NCBI RefSeq assembly: GCF_051967035.1
Contig: NZ_JBQCKK010000002.1
Coordinates: 327,849-391,848, forward strand
DNA: 64,000 nt
Direction of reading: 5' to 3'
DNA from: Brevibacillus sp051967035
GTDB taxonomy: Bacteria > Bacillota > Bacilli > Brevibacillales > Brevibacillaceae
The notes beneath the pieces were generated by a model, which was given only the letters and a program-made list of their open reading frames with translations, was not told where the DNA came from and searched no databases. Of this stretch, positions 16,926 through 25,246 are shown piece by piece; the first letter of the stretch is position 1, and each line of letters starts with the position of its first letter. The position numbers were made by a program, and so were the translations under genes.

Positions 16926-18413
16926 ATGCGCTCGACTTTTCATGGAATCGAAGTAAGCAAACGCGGCCTGTTCGCCCAGCAGTCTGCCTTGAATACGACC
17001 GGACACAACATCGCGAATGCGAATACGGAAGGGTATACGCGGCAGCGAGTCAATATGCAGGCGACGACGGGGTTGCCATACGTAGGAATGAATGCGACGA
17101 TCGAGCCGGGGTTGCTTGGAACGGGTGTACAAGCCACGAGCATTCAGCGCCTGCGGGAAGAGTTTCTGGATATTCAGTTTCGCAATGAGCACAAGCGCCA
17201 GGGATACTGGGACGCCCGGCTGGAGACACTGGAAAAACTGGAAGGGATCATGAACGAGCCTTCCGAGACAGGACTGCAAAAGGTCATGGATCAGATGTGG
17301 CAAGCTTGGCAGGATTTGGCCAAGGACCCGACCGATACATCCGCACGTGCTGTTGTTCGTGAACGAAGCAAAGCGGTGGCTGATACGTTTAACACATTGA
17401 CGAACCATATCAAGGAAGTGCAGCTCGATCTGGATAACGTAGTCAATGTGAAGGCAATGGAAATCAACTCTTTGGGGCAGCAAATAGCCAGCCTGAACAA
17501 CCAGATTGCCAACATTGTACCGCATGGCTACCAGCCGAACGATTTGTATGACCAGCGCGACGTTCTCCTGGACAAGCTCTCCAAGCTGGTAGACATTCGC
17601 GTGACACAAACGACGGCTGGAATGGTGAATGTAACGATTGAAGGGCGCGAATTTGTCAACGGTGTCACCTCCCAGCCCGTAGTCGCCCAGCAAAATCCTG
17701 TCACAGGCTTGAGCGATCTCACCCTGGGCGGAGCAGCTTTTGTTCCGACGGCCGGATATATGGCAGGGACTCTCCAATCCCGTGACCAAATTGTACCGAA
17801 TATGCTAAAACGGCTGGATGTTCTCGCAGTCAATCTGACAAAGGAAATCAATGACCTGCACAGGGCGGGACGAAGCCTGAGCGATATCAATAATGGGACG
17901 GTTCAGGATCTGCCGTTCTTTGTGGACGCGAACTCTCTGGCCGCGGATCCTGCAACCAAGGATTATCCGACGAGCGCATCAAGCTTGGTGATTAATCCTG
18001 AAATTATGAGAAGCCTGGATGCAATCGCCGCGGCAAAACCGGAAGCGCTATCTACGCCGGTCGGCAACAACGAAAACGCGCTGGCTATTGCGTCGATCAA
18101 GTTCAAAGTCCTGGCTGCCGGAACAGGCCCGAACGATCTGGCCGAAAGTTCAACCTTGGATAACTACTATCGCTATACGATCAGCCAATTGGGCGTGGAC
18201 GCGCAAGAGGCTACCCGCAATCAATTAAACTCAGAAATGCTTGTCGGCACGGTAGACAACCAGCGGCAATCCGTATCTGGCGTATCTATTGACGATGAAA
18301 TGGCCGAGATGGTGAAGTACCAACATGCGTACAGCGCATCTGCCCGCGTCATGACCAGCATGGACGAAATCTTGGACAAAGTCATCAACGGCATGGGCCG
18401 AGTGGGCCTCTAG
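16926..18413 (+). CDS. flgK: Hook-filament junction protein FlgK (HAP1)
   Basis: Hook-associated protein 1, 495 residues. The N-terminus has the axial-protein motif GHNIANANTEGYTRQRV (about 26-42). The C-terminal flagellar-basal-body domain ends VSIDDEMAEMVKYQHAYSASARVMT, as in the family. It is exported through the flagellar type III apparatus and caps the hook below FlgL. AAGAGGTGC precedes the ATG. Confidence 0.97.
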   Translation: MRSTFHGIEVSKRGLFAQQSALNTTGHNIANANTEGYTRQRVNMQATTGLPYVGMNATIEPGLLGTGVQATSIQRLREEFLDIQFRNEHKRQGYWDARLETLEKLEGIMNEPSETGLQKVMDQMWQAWQDLAKDPTDTSARAVVRERSKAVADTFNTLTNHIKEVQLDLDNVVNVKAMEINSLGQQIASLNNQIANIVPHGYQPNDLYDQRDVLLDKLSKLVDIRVTQTTAGMVNVTIEGREFVNGVTSQPVVAQQNPVTGLSDLTLGGAAFVPTAGYMAGTLQSRDQIVPNMLKRLDVLAVNLTKEINDLHRAGRSLSDINNGTVQDLPFFVDANSLAADPATKDYPTSASSLVINPEIMRSLDAIAAAKPEALSTPVGNNENALAIASIKFKVLAAGTGPNDLAESSTLDNYYRYTISQLGVDAQEATRNQLNSEMLVGTVDNQRQSVSGVSIDDEMAEMVKYQHAYSASARVMTSMDEILDKVINGMGRVGL

Positions 18414-18429
18414 TGGGAGGGATTCAATC

Positions 18430-19332
18430 ATGGCGGTACGTGTAACGCAGAATATGTTGAATAGCAATATGCTGCGGAATTTGCATAATTCCATGCGCAA
18501 TATGGACAAACTGCAGCACCAGCTTTCTTCCGGAAGCAAGATTGCCAAGCCATCCGATGATCCGGTAGTGGCTGCACGCGGGATGTTTTATCGGTCTTCG
18601 TTGATGGAGAACGAGCAGTATAAAAGAAATGTGGAAGAAGCGCAGTCGTGGATGGATATGACGGATAGTACGATGGATGAGATGGGTAATGTGATGAAGC
18701 GCATTAAGGAGCTGCTTGTCTATTCGGGCGATGGTGCCACTTCACCTGCTGACTTGCAAACAATGGCCGCCGAGGTGCAGGAATTAAAAGCTCATTTAGG
18801 GACATTGGCCAATCAGCAAATAAACGGTAAGTATATTTTTGCAGGTACGGATACAAATTTGCCGCCGTATGACCCTGCTGCTAATGGGGGAAAAGGGGAT
18901 TTCGTGAGCACAAACAGCTCACCCATTCAATTGGAAGTGAGTCAAAATGTTTTTGTAACCTCAAACATTAACGCACAAAACCTCTTCAATTTCCCTACGA
19001 ATGCAAACAATATTTTCAAAGTGCTGGATAATATCATTACAGAGCTAAGTAATGGTAGGAGTGCTTCGCAATTTATCCCGGATATGGATCAGCAGTATGA
19101 CAAACTACTGGCGGAGCGTGCTTCACTTGGAGCAAGTGTAAACCGTGTGGAACTGATTGCAGAGCGTTTAAACGCGCAAGAGGTAAGTATCACGGGCTTA
19201 ATGTCAAGGAATGAAGATGCGGATATGGCCAAAGTGATGACGGATTTAAAAACACAGGAAAGTGTTCACATGGCAGCATTAGGTGCAGGGGCCCGAATTA
19301 TTCAGCCTACTTTGTTGGATTTCCTTCGCTAG
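18430..19332 (+). CDS. flgL: Hook-filament junction protein FlgL (HAP3)
   Basis: Flagellin-like hook-associated protein 3, 300 residues. The N-terminal helix is MAVRVTQNMLNSNMLRNL, followed by QLSSGSKIAKPSDDPVVAARG. The C-terminal helix is DADMAKVMTDLKTQESVHMAAL. Base composition falls visibly inside this gene: the first 200 or so bases match the GC-rich upstream genes, while the rest is AT-rich like the glycosylation island. This may mark a recombination junction. Confidence 0.96.
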   Translation: MAVRVTQNMLNSNMLRNLHNSMRNMDKLQHQLSSGSKIAKPSDDPVVAARGMFYRSSLMENEQYKRNVEEAQSWMDMTDSTMDEMGNVMKRIKELLVYSGDGATSPADLQTMAAEVQELKAHLGTLANQQINGKYIFAGTDTNLPPYDPAANGGKGDFVSTNSSPIQLEVSQNVFVTSNINAQNLFNFPTNANNIFKVLDNIITELSNGRSASQFIPDMDQQYDKLLAERASLGASVNRVELIAERLNAQEVSITGLMSRNEDADMAKVMTDLKTQESVHMAALGAGARIIQPTLLDFLR

Positions 19333-19354
19333 GAAAAGAGGAAGGGGGTAGCTC

Positions 19355-19933
19355 ATGCAAATTCCTCAAATTCGAATGGAGAGCAGTTTTGCTCAGTTAG
19401 GGTTGCAAATACAGAAACCAGTTCAAGAAATCAAGCAACCAAAAGCAGAGATGAACTTGCGGCAAGTACCTGCTACTCTTTCAATAGAACAAGCCCGAAC
19501 GACATTGCAGATTGATTCAAGTCAGGCTCGTGCTAACCTCGGGATTATGACATCGACGCAGTTCAGTGAGAGCAGCGCTGCTTATGGAAGGCAAAAGGCG
19601 ATGCAGGCAATTGCCGAGAAGAGCCAAGAGGGTGACAGGCTCATGCGAATCTATACGAAAGAGAATGTCGTCGCATCCATCGGCCGAGAGAAAGGCATGC
19701 GGGTGTTGGAGAGTGGCTATACACCTCCTTCCCCTTCAGTAGATGAAGGCGTAGAGATAAGCGTTGAATTCAAGCCGGTCATGATTAACGTGCAGCGTAA
19801 CGGGATGAAAATAGATCCTGTAATCAAGCCCCCCGAGCTATCCTATATCCCGGGCAAAGTAGAGCCGTATATGCTACAATATAATCGCTTGCAAATCGAT
19901 GTGGTAGGCGGTCAACTGGATCAAATGATGTGA
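19355..19933 (+). CDS. DUF6470 family protein (YviE-like)
   Basis: Protein of 192 residues matching the YviE/DUF6470 group, which sits between flgL and fliW in Bacillales. The N-terminal half has repeated 'P..LSIEQART.LQID..QARA.LG' style segments, and the C-terminal half is beta-rich. There is no signal peptide. The function is unknown; a flagellar role is assumed from constant synteny. The start has GGAAGGGGG upstream. Confidence 0.8.
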   Translation: MQIPQIRMESSFAQLGLQIQKPVQEIKQPKAEMNLRQVPATLSIEQARTTLQIDSSQARANLGIMTSTQFSESSAAYGRQKAMQAIAEKSQEGDRLMRIYTKENVVASIGREKGMRVLESGYTPPSPSVDEGVEISVEFKPVMINVQRNGMKIDPVIKPPELSYIPGKVEPYMLQYNRLQIDVVGGQLDQMM

Positions 19934-19946
19934 GTGAGGGGAAGAC

Positions 19947-20363
19947 ATGAGCGTAAAGCAACAAGTGGAATTGGGCAAGCTATTTTTCGAGGATGGCATC
20001 CCTGGGTTTTCCCATTTGCAGTTTTTTCAGTTGATGCAGGAGGAAGAGAGTCCCTTTTTTTTGATTCAGTCGACGGAGGAAAAGGACGTAGGCTTTTTGG
20101 TCATTGATCCGTTTTCCTTTTTTCAAGGGTATAAGTTTGAGTTGCCCGCTTTAGCAAAAGAGGCTCTGCGAGTGGAGGATCCATCGCAAATTATGGTTTT
20201 CTCCATTGTCACGATTCGTGGATATGACCAGGCAACAGTAAACTTGAAAGCGCCAATTGTAGTCAATCCGTTCAATCGGATGGCTAGACAGGTTATTTTA
20301 CAGGATGATACATACTCCATTCGCCAGCCGTTGTTCGAGCAACATGCTGTCGATCGAAAGTAG
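19947..20363 (+). CDS. fliW: Flagellar assembly factor FliW
   Basis: FliW (138 residues) binds flagellin and the translation repressor CsrA in turn. Flagellin leaving the cell frees FliW to sequester CsrA and so permits more Hag synthesis. Family motifs visible are LFFEDGIPGF near the N-terminus, FLVIDPFSFF in the middle and NLKAPIVVNPFNRMARQ near the end. csrA follows after 11 bases, the standard pairing. Confidence 0.95.
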   Translation: MSVKQQVELGKLFFEDGIPGFSHLQFFQLMQEEESPFFLIQSTEEKDVGFLVIDPFSFFQGYKFELPALAKEALRVEDPSQIMVFSIVTIRGYDQATVNLKAPIVVNPFNRMARQVILQDDTYSIRQPLFEQHAVDRK

Positions 20364-20374
20364 GTGGCGGGTGC

Positions 20375-20623
20375 ATGTTGGTCCTTGCGCGAAAGAAAAA
20401 TGAGTCGATCATGATAGGGGACAGCATTGAAATAAAGGTCATTTCCGTAGATGGGGATCAGGTGCGTATAGGCATCGAAGCTCCTCGCCATATGGATGTG
20501 TATCGTAAAGAAATATTTGATGCCATTCAGGAGGAAAATCGTATGGCTACACAGAGTCAGACGGATTGGAAGATGCTGAAAAAATTGCTCCAATCGAATA
20601 GTGAATGGAAAGGTAGTCAATAG
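20375..20623 (+). CDS. csrA: Carbon storage / flagellin translation regulator CsrA
   Basis: RNA-binding homodimer that represses hag translation. The protein has 82 residues. The core, MLVLARKKNESIMIGDSIEI to GIEAPRHMDVYRKEI, contains the RNA-contact residues (L4, R6, and R44 in the VRIGIEAP strand region). The C-terminal tail is slightly longer than in B. subtilis. Its stop codon lies within the loop of the following terminator. The probable target hairpin is in the hag leader at 20754-20773. Confidence 0.96.
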   Translation: MLVLARKKNESIMIGDSIEIKVISVDGDQVRIGIEAPRHMDVYRKEIFDAIQEENRMATQSQTDWKMLKKLLQSNSEWKGSQ

Positions 20624-20641
20624 ACTATCTTTTTTGTTTTT
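20611..20641 (+). terminator. Terminator after csrA
   Basis: GGTAGTC (20612-20618) pairs with GACTATC (20623-20629), followed by a long T-run. The csrA stop is inside the loop. Confidence 0.8.
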
Positions 20642-20666
20642 TTGCAGAAAAAAGTAGAAAAAGCAC

Positions 20667-20694
20667 TAAACACCCAAATCATGAGAGCCGATAA
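20667..20694 (+). promoter_or_regulatory. Sigma-D promoter of hag
   Basis: TAAA (20667-20670), 16 bases, GCCGATAA (20687-20694): a near-perfect flagellar promoter about 105 bases before the flagellin start. Confidence 0.85.
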
Positions 20695-20753
20695 CAATAT
20701 TGTAGGGACAAAGCCACAAGCGCGCGATTGTTGTTTGTCTCCATTTTAAGTAG

Positions 20754-20790
20754 CAGTCACAGGGACGTGACTGTCGACAATTCAAGGAGG
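20754..20790 (+). promoter_or_regulatory. CsrA-binding sites in the hag leader
   Basis: CAGTCAC (20754-20760) and GTGACTG (20767-20773) form a perfect 7-bp hairpin with loop AGGGAC. ACAGGGACGT matches the CsrA consensus ACARGGAUGU at nine of ten positions, with GGA in the loop. A second GGA site lies in the Shine-Dalgarno AAGGAGG (20784-20790). This is the two-site arrangement known from B. subtilis hag. Confidence 0.8.
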
Positions 20791-20798
20791 AATTTTAC

Positions 20799-21623
20799 AT
20801 GATTATCCAACACAATATGTCGGCTCAAAACACTCATCGTCAACTGGGTGTGAACACTGGCAACCTGGCTAAAAACGTAGAAAAACTGTCTTCCGGCTAC
20901 CGCATCAACCGTGCGGCTGACGATGCGGCTGGTCTCTCCATCTCTGAGCGTATGCGTGCACAAATCCGCGGTATGGAACAAGCTTCCCGCAACGCACAAG
21001 ATGGTATCTCTCTGGTACAAACCGCTGAGGGTGCTTTGCAAACTGTAAACAACATGCTTGTTCGTCTCAAAGAACTGGCTACACAATCTGCAAACGGTAC
21101 GTACACGGATGCAGAAGACCGCAAACGTATCCAGGAAGAAGTAACTGAACTGAGCAAAGAGGTTAACAACATTAAAGACAACACCAAATTCAATGGTATC
21201 TCCCTGTTGGATGGCAGCTCAACCTCCGGTATCACGCTGCAAATCGGTCAAGAGACTTCTCAAACTCTCACTTTGGATGCTACTAAATTTGACTTGTCTT
21301 CTGTTGCTGCAGCTGTATCTGGCTACGACCTGAGCACTCAGAGCGGTGCAAAAGCTGCATTGGGCGACATCGAAAATCAAATCAACAAAGTATCCGCAGC
21401 ACGTTCTTACCTCGGTGCGAACCAAAACCGTTTGGAAAACACCATTAACAACCTGAACATCACTTCCGAAAACTTGACTGCTGCTGAATCCCGTATCCGC
21501 GACGTAGATATGGCGAAAGAGCAAATGCAGTTCACGAAGAACAACATCTTGACCCAAGCTTCCCAAGCTATGCTGGCGCAAGCTAACCAATTGCCACAAG
21601 GCGTTCTGCAATTGCTCCGTTAA
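20799..21623 (+). CDS. hag: Flagellin
   Basis: Filament subunit of 274 residues. The N-terminal D0/D1 region runs MIIQHNMSAQNTHRQL to LSSGYRINRAADDAAGLSISERM. The C-terminal D1/D0 runs AAESRIRDVDMAKEQMQFTKNNILTQ to GVLQLLR. The middle (about 165-195) is short and Ser/Thr-rich, a plausible target for the glycan made by the following island. Codon bias is extreme, as in a very abundant protein. It is exported by the flagellar type III system with FliS as chaperone. Confidence 0.98.
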   Translation: MIIQHNMSAQNTHRQLGVNTGNLAKNVEKLSSGYRINRAADDAAGLSISERMRAQIRGMEQASRNAQDGISLVQTAEGALQTVNNMLVRLKELATQSANGTYTDAEDRKRIQEEVTELSKEVNNIKDNTKFNGISLLDGSSTSGITLQIGQETSQTLTLDATKFDLSSVAAAVSGYDLSTQSGAKAALGDIENQINKVSAARSYLGANQNRLENTINNLNITSENLTAAESRIRDVDMAKEQMQFTKNNILTQASQAMLAQANQLPQGVLQLLR

Positions 21624-21641
21624 TTGTAAAGTATCAATCAA

Positions 21642-21677
21642 AGCACGGCCTTCCACAGGGAGGCCGTGCTTTTTTTC
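21642..21677 (+). terminator. Terminator after hag
   Basis: AGCACGGCCT and AGGCCGTGCT form a 10-bp stem (21642-21670), followed by seven T. Confidence 0.95.
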
Positions 21678-21730
21678 GTCATTCGATCGCATGGTTTGAC
21701 ACGCTTCGACTGGATTCCAGGAATATCATA

Positions 21731-21758
21731 TAATGGATCGCCGCATAGTTACCGATAT
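21731..21758 (+). promoter_or_regulatory. Sigma-D promoter candidate for the glycosylation island
   Basis: TAAT (21731-21734), 16 bases, ACCGATAT (21751-21758). It has the same spacer as the hag and flgM sites. A sigma-A-like pair TTCGAC (21705-21710), 18 bases, TATAAT (21729-21734) overlaps it, so dual control is possible. Confidence 0.55.
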
Positions 21759-21786
21759 ATAGAAAGAAAAGGAGTGGGGTAGTCGG

Positions 21787-22344
21787 ATGAAAATTATTTC
21801 AGATGGAAAAGAATTCATTATCGATGTGACGGTTGCGGATGCGGTGTCTTCTATTCTTTCTGTAGTAAGGGATATTATAGATGAGTCGGATAAGATTTTT
21901 TATGGGCTGAAGATAAATGGTCAAGAAGTATACGAGCATTTTGAAATGATTCTGGAAGAGAATAAAGCAACTCTAGAAACGGTTGAACCTATTCTGGTTA
22001 CAAAAGAACAGTGGACAGCAGACACTCTTTATTCTATTTATGAATATACACACAATGCGTTGCCAAAGGCAGCGGAATTGGTTGATAATTTTTATGATAA
22101 TCCGCGTGAAGACGCATGGGTGCAACTAAGCTACCTGATAGAAGGGTTGCAATGGATTCACAGTACGAGTGAGTATCTACCGGAGTACGCTTCTCTTCTG
22201 GGCTCCTCATCACTCTTAGAAAACCTCCATACAGCAGTCACTCAATTGGATCTCGTTTTAATTGGTGACCTTATTCAATACGAGATTGTCCCTTATTATG
22301 AAAAAATACAGACACAGTTGGCGGCAACGATCGAAATGGGGTGA
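21787..22344 (+). CDS. Unknown acidic protein at head of flagellin-glycosylation operon
   Basis: Not recognised. The 185-residue, acidic protein has no signal or membrane segment. The first 75 residues look beta-rich (MKIISDGKEFIIDVTVADAV ...). The remainder is helical, with aromatic and acidic positions (AWVQLSYLIEGLQWIHSTSEYL). AAAGGAGTGGGG lies upstream of the ATG. It is followed after six bases by the Maf glycosyltransferase gene, so a role as partner or chaperone of Maf is inferred from position only. Confidence 0.6.
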   Translation: MKIISDGKEFIIDVTVADAVSSILSVVRDIIDESDKIFYGLKINGQEVYEHFEMILEENKATLETVEPILVTKEQWTADTLYSIYEYTHNALPKAAELVDNFYDNPREDAWVQLSYLIEGLQWIHSTSEYLPEYASLLGSSSLLENLHTAVTQLDLVLIGDLIQYEIVPYYEKIQTQLAATIEMG

Positions 22345-22350
22345 TAACTT

Positions 22351-24222
22351 GTGATGCGAATTGAAAATGTTCAAGTACTCAAGAAGCACTACCCTGAACT
22401 TCTGGATGTAATAGGGCATAGTGACGAAAGCGAAAGACAGGATACCCGGATTGAGGAAGCCAAGAATCAGTTATGGACGATGGCTGTTTTAAAGGAGACG
22501 GGGTGGAACTATCTTCATAGCAAATACAATCCTATTCAGGAAGCAGAGCGGTTTGTACAGTCGATGGAGGATGTAGGAGAACGGCATGTCCTGTTTTATG
22601 GAGTGGGTCTTGGATACCACATCGATTTGTTCCGAGAGAAGCACCCGGATGCTACCTTTTCTGTCTATGAACCAAACCTGTCTACTTTTTATCATTTTTT
22701 AGAGAAAAAAGATTTGAATGAATGGTCCCCGAAAAGAAATTTGAAAAAGATTATGGTGGAGAGAGAACCAGCGGATTGCAAGAAAAATCTGAGCGATTTT
22801 ACGAATCTCTTGCGGGAAGAAATCTATCTAGCGGTCTTCCCGAGCTACCAACGTATTTTTGAAGAGGAATCCAAGCGCTTTTTTGCCACGTTTAAAGAGG
22901 TTGTCTACGAAGCGAGACAATTGATGCAAACGAATAGAATATTTGCCAAGCGTACAGCAATTAATGGTTTCAAAAATATCCCTCATATTATAGATACTCC
23001 AAGTATTTTAGAAGAGAATCACGGGGCGTTTCATGGAAAGCCAGCTATCCTCGTAGCCGCTGGCCCATCTTTGAATGATGAAATAGAACGGCTCCGTCAA
23101 ATTAAGAAAAGTGGATCGGCTTATATTTTTTCCGTAGGTTCTGCACTTAACTCATTGCTTAGCAATGGTATTATGCCAGACGCGACTTTTTCTTATGATG
23201 GCAGTGTGATGAACAAAAAAGTATTTGCAAAGGTACTGCGAGAGGGAATCAGTCAAATTCCGCTTGTGTTCGGTAGTACAATCGGCTTTGAAACCTTGCC
23301 AGAGTACCCAGGGAAAATGGCTAACTTTCTTGTGAAGAGCGATTATGTTATGAGGCTATTCCTGAAAAGGTCAGATCAAGAAGGATCAGACTATATCGAT
23401 ACCTTCATGAGTATCGCTACATTAACGCTTCAGTTACTTGCTAAACTGGGTTTTTCACCTATTATTCTGGTGGGACAAAACTTTGCTTTTCGTGCAGATG
23501 AGAATTACGCAGCAGGGATTGAGTATATCAATCCTGTTGTAGGAGAGCAGAAAAAAGTAAATGCCTTGCAGGTAAAGGACGTTTATGGAGGGACAGTCCT
23601 TAGTAGTCGGTTGCATACCAACATGAGGAAGGAAATGGAGTCTGTGATTAATTCCTTCAAGAACATGGACATCATCAACTCAACAAAAGGTGGTGCTCAT
23701 ATTGAAGGAACCGTTTTTTTGCCACTGGAAAAAGTAATGGAAGAACGATTGCAACAATCCAATATCGTTGAAAGTGACTGGTTGGATAAACACGCAAAGA
23801 TGATCCCGTACGATTACGATCACCTCAAGCGATTTTCGCGGGAAATGCTCCAATCTAGCACTGAGTTAGGAAAGTTACTGAATAGATTTCAGTACCTTAT
23901 CGAAGAAATGAAGCAATTGGTTCGTACAAAAAATCGCAAGCAGTTGGAAATCCAGTTTCAAAAGTTTGACAAACTGTTTGACAAGTTACAGAAAAATAAA
24001 TTTAATCTGTACTTGATTCAAACAATCAATAATGTCTCCTTCAAGCTGATTATGAAAATACTGGATGAAGTACGTTTGCTTCCTGATCCAGTTAGCAAGG
24101 CTGACCGCGTAAGCAAGGAATTTGGAAATTATCTTGAAATTTGTAGCGAAGATACAGCCCTACTGACAGCATTGTTAGAAGAAATGTATAAGAAGGTACT
24201 GGGGCAAGAAATTTTGGTATAA
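22351..24222 (+). CDS. Motility accessory factor (Maf) flagellin glycosyltransferase
   Basis: Maf family (DUF115, MptE-like fold), 623 residues. Maf enzymes transfer nonulosonic acids (pseudaminic or legionaminic) from CMP-sugar onto Ser/Thr of flagellin before export. The central domain has KPAILVAAGPSLNDEIERL (about 230-249) and GQNFAFR with a following small segment typical of the family. The C-terminal third is helical. The start may be GTG (22351) or the next codon ATG (22354). It is immediately upstream of the full nonulosonate pathway. Confidence 0.88.
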   Translation: MMRIENVQVLKKHYPELLDVIGHSDESERQDTRIEEAKNQLWTMAVLKETGWNYLHSKYNPIQEAERFVQSMEDVGERHVLFYGVGLGYHIDLFREKHPDATFSVYEPNLSTFYHFLEKKDLNEWSPKRNLKKIMVEREPADCKKNLSDFTNLLREEIYLAVFPSYQRIFEEESKRFFATFKEVVYEARQLMQTNRIFAKRTAINGFKNIPHIIDTPSILEENHGAFHGKPAILVAAGPSLNDEIERLRQIKKSGSAYIFSVGSALNSLLSNGIMPDATFSYDGSVMNKKVFAKVLREGISQIPLVFGSTIGFETLPEYPGKMANFLVKSDYVMRLFLKRSDQEGSDYIDTFMSIATLTLQLLAKLGFSPIILVGQNFAFRADENYAAGIEYINPVVGEQKKVNALQVKDVYGGTVLSSRLHTNMRKEMESVINSFKNMDIINSTKGGAHIEGTVFLPLEKVMEERLQQSNIVESDWLDKHAKMIPYDYDHLKRFSREMLQSSTELGKLLNRFQYLIEEMKQLVRTKNRKQLEIQFQKFDKLFDKLQKNKFNLYLIQTINNVSFKLIMKILDEVRLLPDPVSKADRVSKEFGNYLEICSEDTALLTALLEEMYKKVLGQEILV

Positions 24223-24235
24223 CGGAGACGATACA

Positions 24236-25246
24236 ATGAACCTCAGTGGAAAGAAAATACTGATAACAGGCGCGGATGGTTTTATTGGTTCGCACCTGAC
24301 AGAAGCACTTGTCCGGCAAGGTCACGATGTAAAAGCATTTGTTTTGTACAATTCGTTTAATTCTTGGGGGTGGTTGGACTCTTCCCCAAAAGAAATACTT
24401 AACGAATTGGAAGTTTTCCTGGGGGATATTCGTGACCCCCATGGAGTGAAACACGCAATGAAAGGCTGTGACGTTGTTCTGCACTTGGCGGCACTCATTG
24501 CCATTCCATATTCTTACCACTCGCCAGATACTTACGTGGACACCAATATTAAGGGAACATTAAATGTTTTACAGGCTGCACGTGATCTTCATGTAGAGAA
24601 AATCGTACATACTTCGACCAGTGAAGTTTATGGGACGGCTCGTTTCGTTCCAATCACAGAGGAGCATCCACTCCAGGGGCAATCCCCCTATTCCGCAAGC
24701 AAAATAGGCGCCGATCAGCTGGCCCTTTCTTTTTACAGCTCATTTGATCTTCCTGTTTCTATTATCCGCCCGTTTAATACGTATGGACCGCGCCAATCCG
24801 CTCGTGCGGTGATACCTACGATCATTACGCAGATTGCTGCAGGGCAAAAATCTATCAAGCTTGGATCCCTGCATCCTACAAGGGATTTTAATTATGTGAA
24901 GGATACGGTCGCGGGATTCATTGCGGTTGCGGAATCCGATCGTTCTGTTGGGGAAGTAATCAATATCGGTAGCAATTATGAAGTGTCGATCGGACAAACG
25001 GTTGATCTTATTGCTGAGTTAATGGGGAAGCAAATTGAAATTGAGACGGATGATAAGAGGCTACGCCCTGAAAAGAGTGAAGTAGAGCGTTTGTGGGCAT
25101 CCAACGCGAAGGCAAAAGAATTGCTTAATTGGGAGCCTGTCTATGGCGGTATCGATGGGTTCAAACAAGGATTGGCAGAAACAATTGAATGGTTCACTCA
25201 TCCTGCTCATTTAAGTCAGTACAAAACGGGGATGTATAGTGTATGA
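24236..25246 (+). CDS. legB: Nucleotide-sugar 4,6-dehydratase, LegB type
   Basis: Extended short-chain dehydrogenase of 336 residues. It is expected to turn a nucleotide-activated GlcNAc into the 4-keto-6-deoxy sugar, the first committed step to legionaminic acid. The NAD-binding GADGFIGSH lies at about 11-19 and the catalytic YSASK at about 147-151, with TSTSEVYG before it. The start has GGAGACG upstream. The stop overlaps legC by four bases (ATGA), showing a tight operon. LegB is preferred over other 4,6-dehydratases because of its legC, neuC, neuB and neuA neighbours. Confidence 0.85.
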   Translation: MNLSGKKILITGADGFIGSHLTEALVRQGHDVKAFVLYNSFNSWGWLDSSPKEILNELEVFLGDIRDPHGVKHAMKGCDVVLHLAALIAIPYSYHSPDTYVDTNIKGTLNVLQAARDLHVEKIVHTSTSEVYGTARFVPITEEHPLQGQSPYSASKIGADQLALSFYSSFDLPVSIIRPFNTYGPRQSARAVIPTIITQIAAGQKSIKLGSLHPTRDFNYVKDTVAGFIAVAESDRSVGEVINIGSNYEVSIGQTVDLIAELMGKQIEIETDDKRLRPEKSEVERLWASNAKAKELLNWEPVYGGIDGFKQGLAETIEWFTHPAHLSQYKTGMYSV

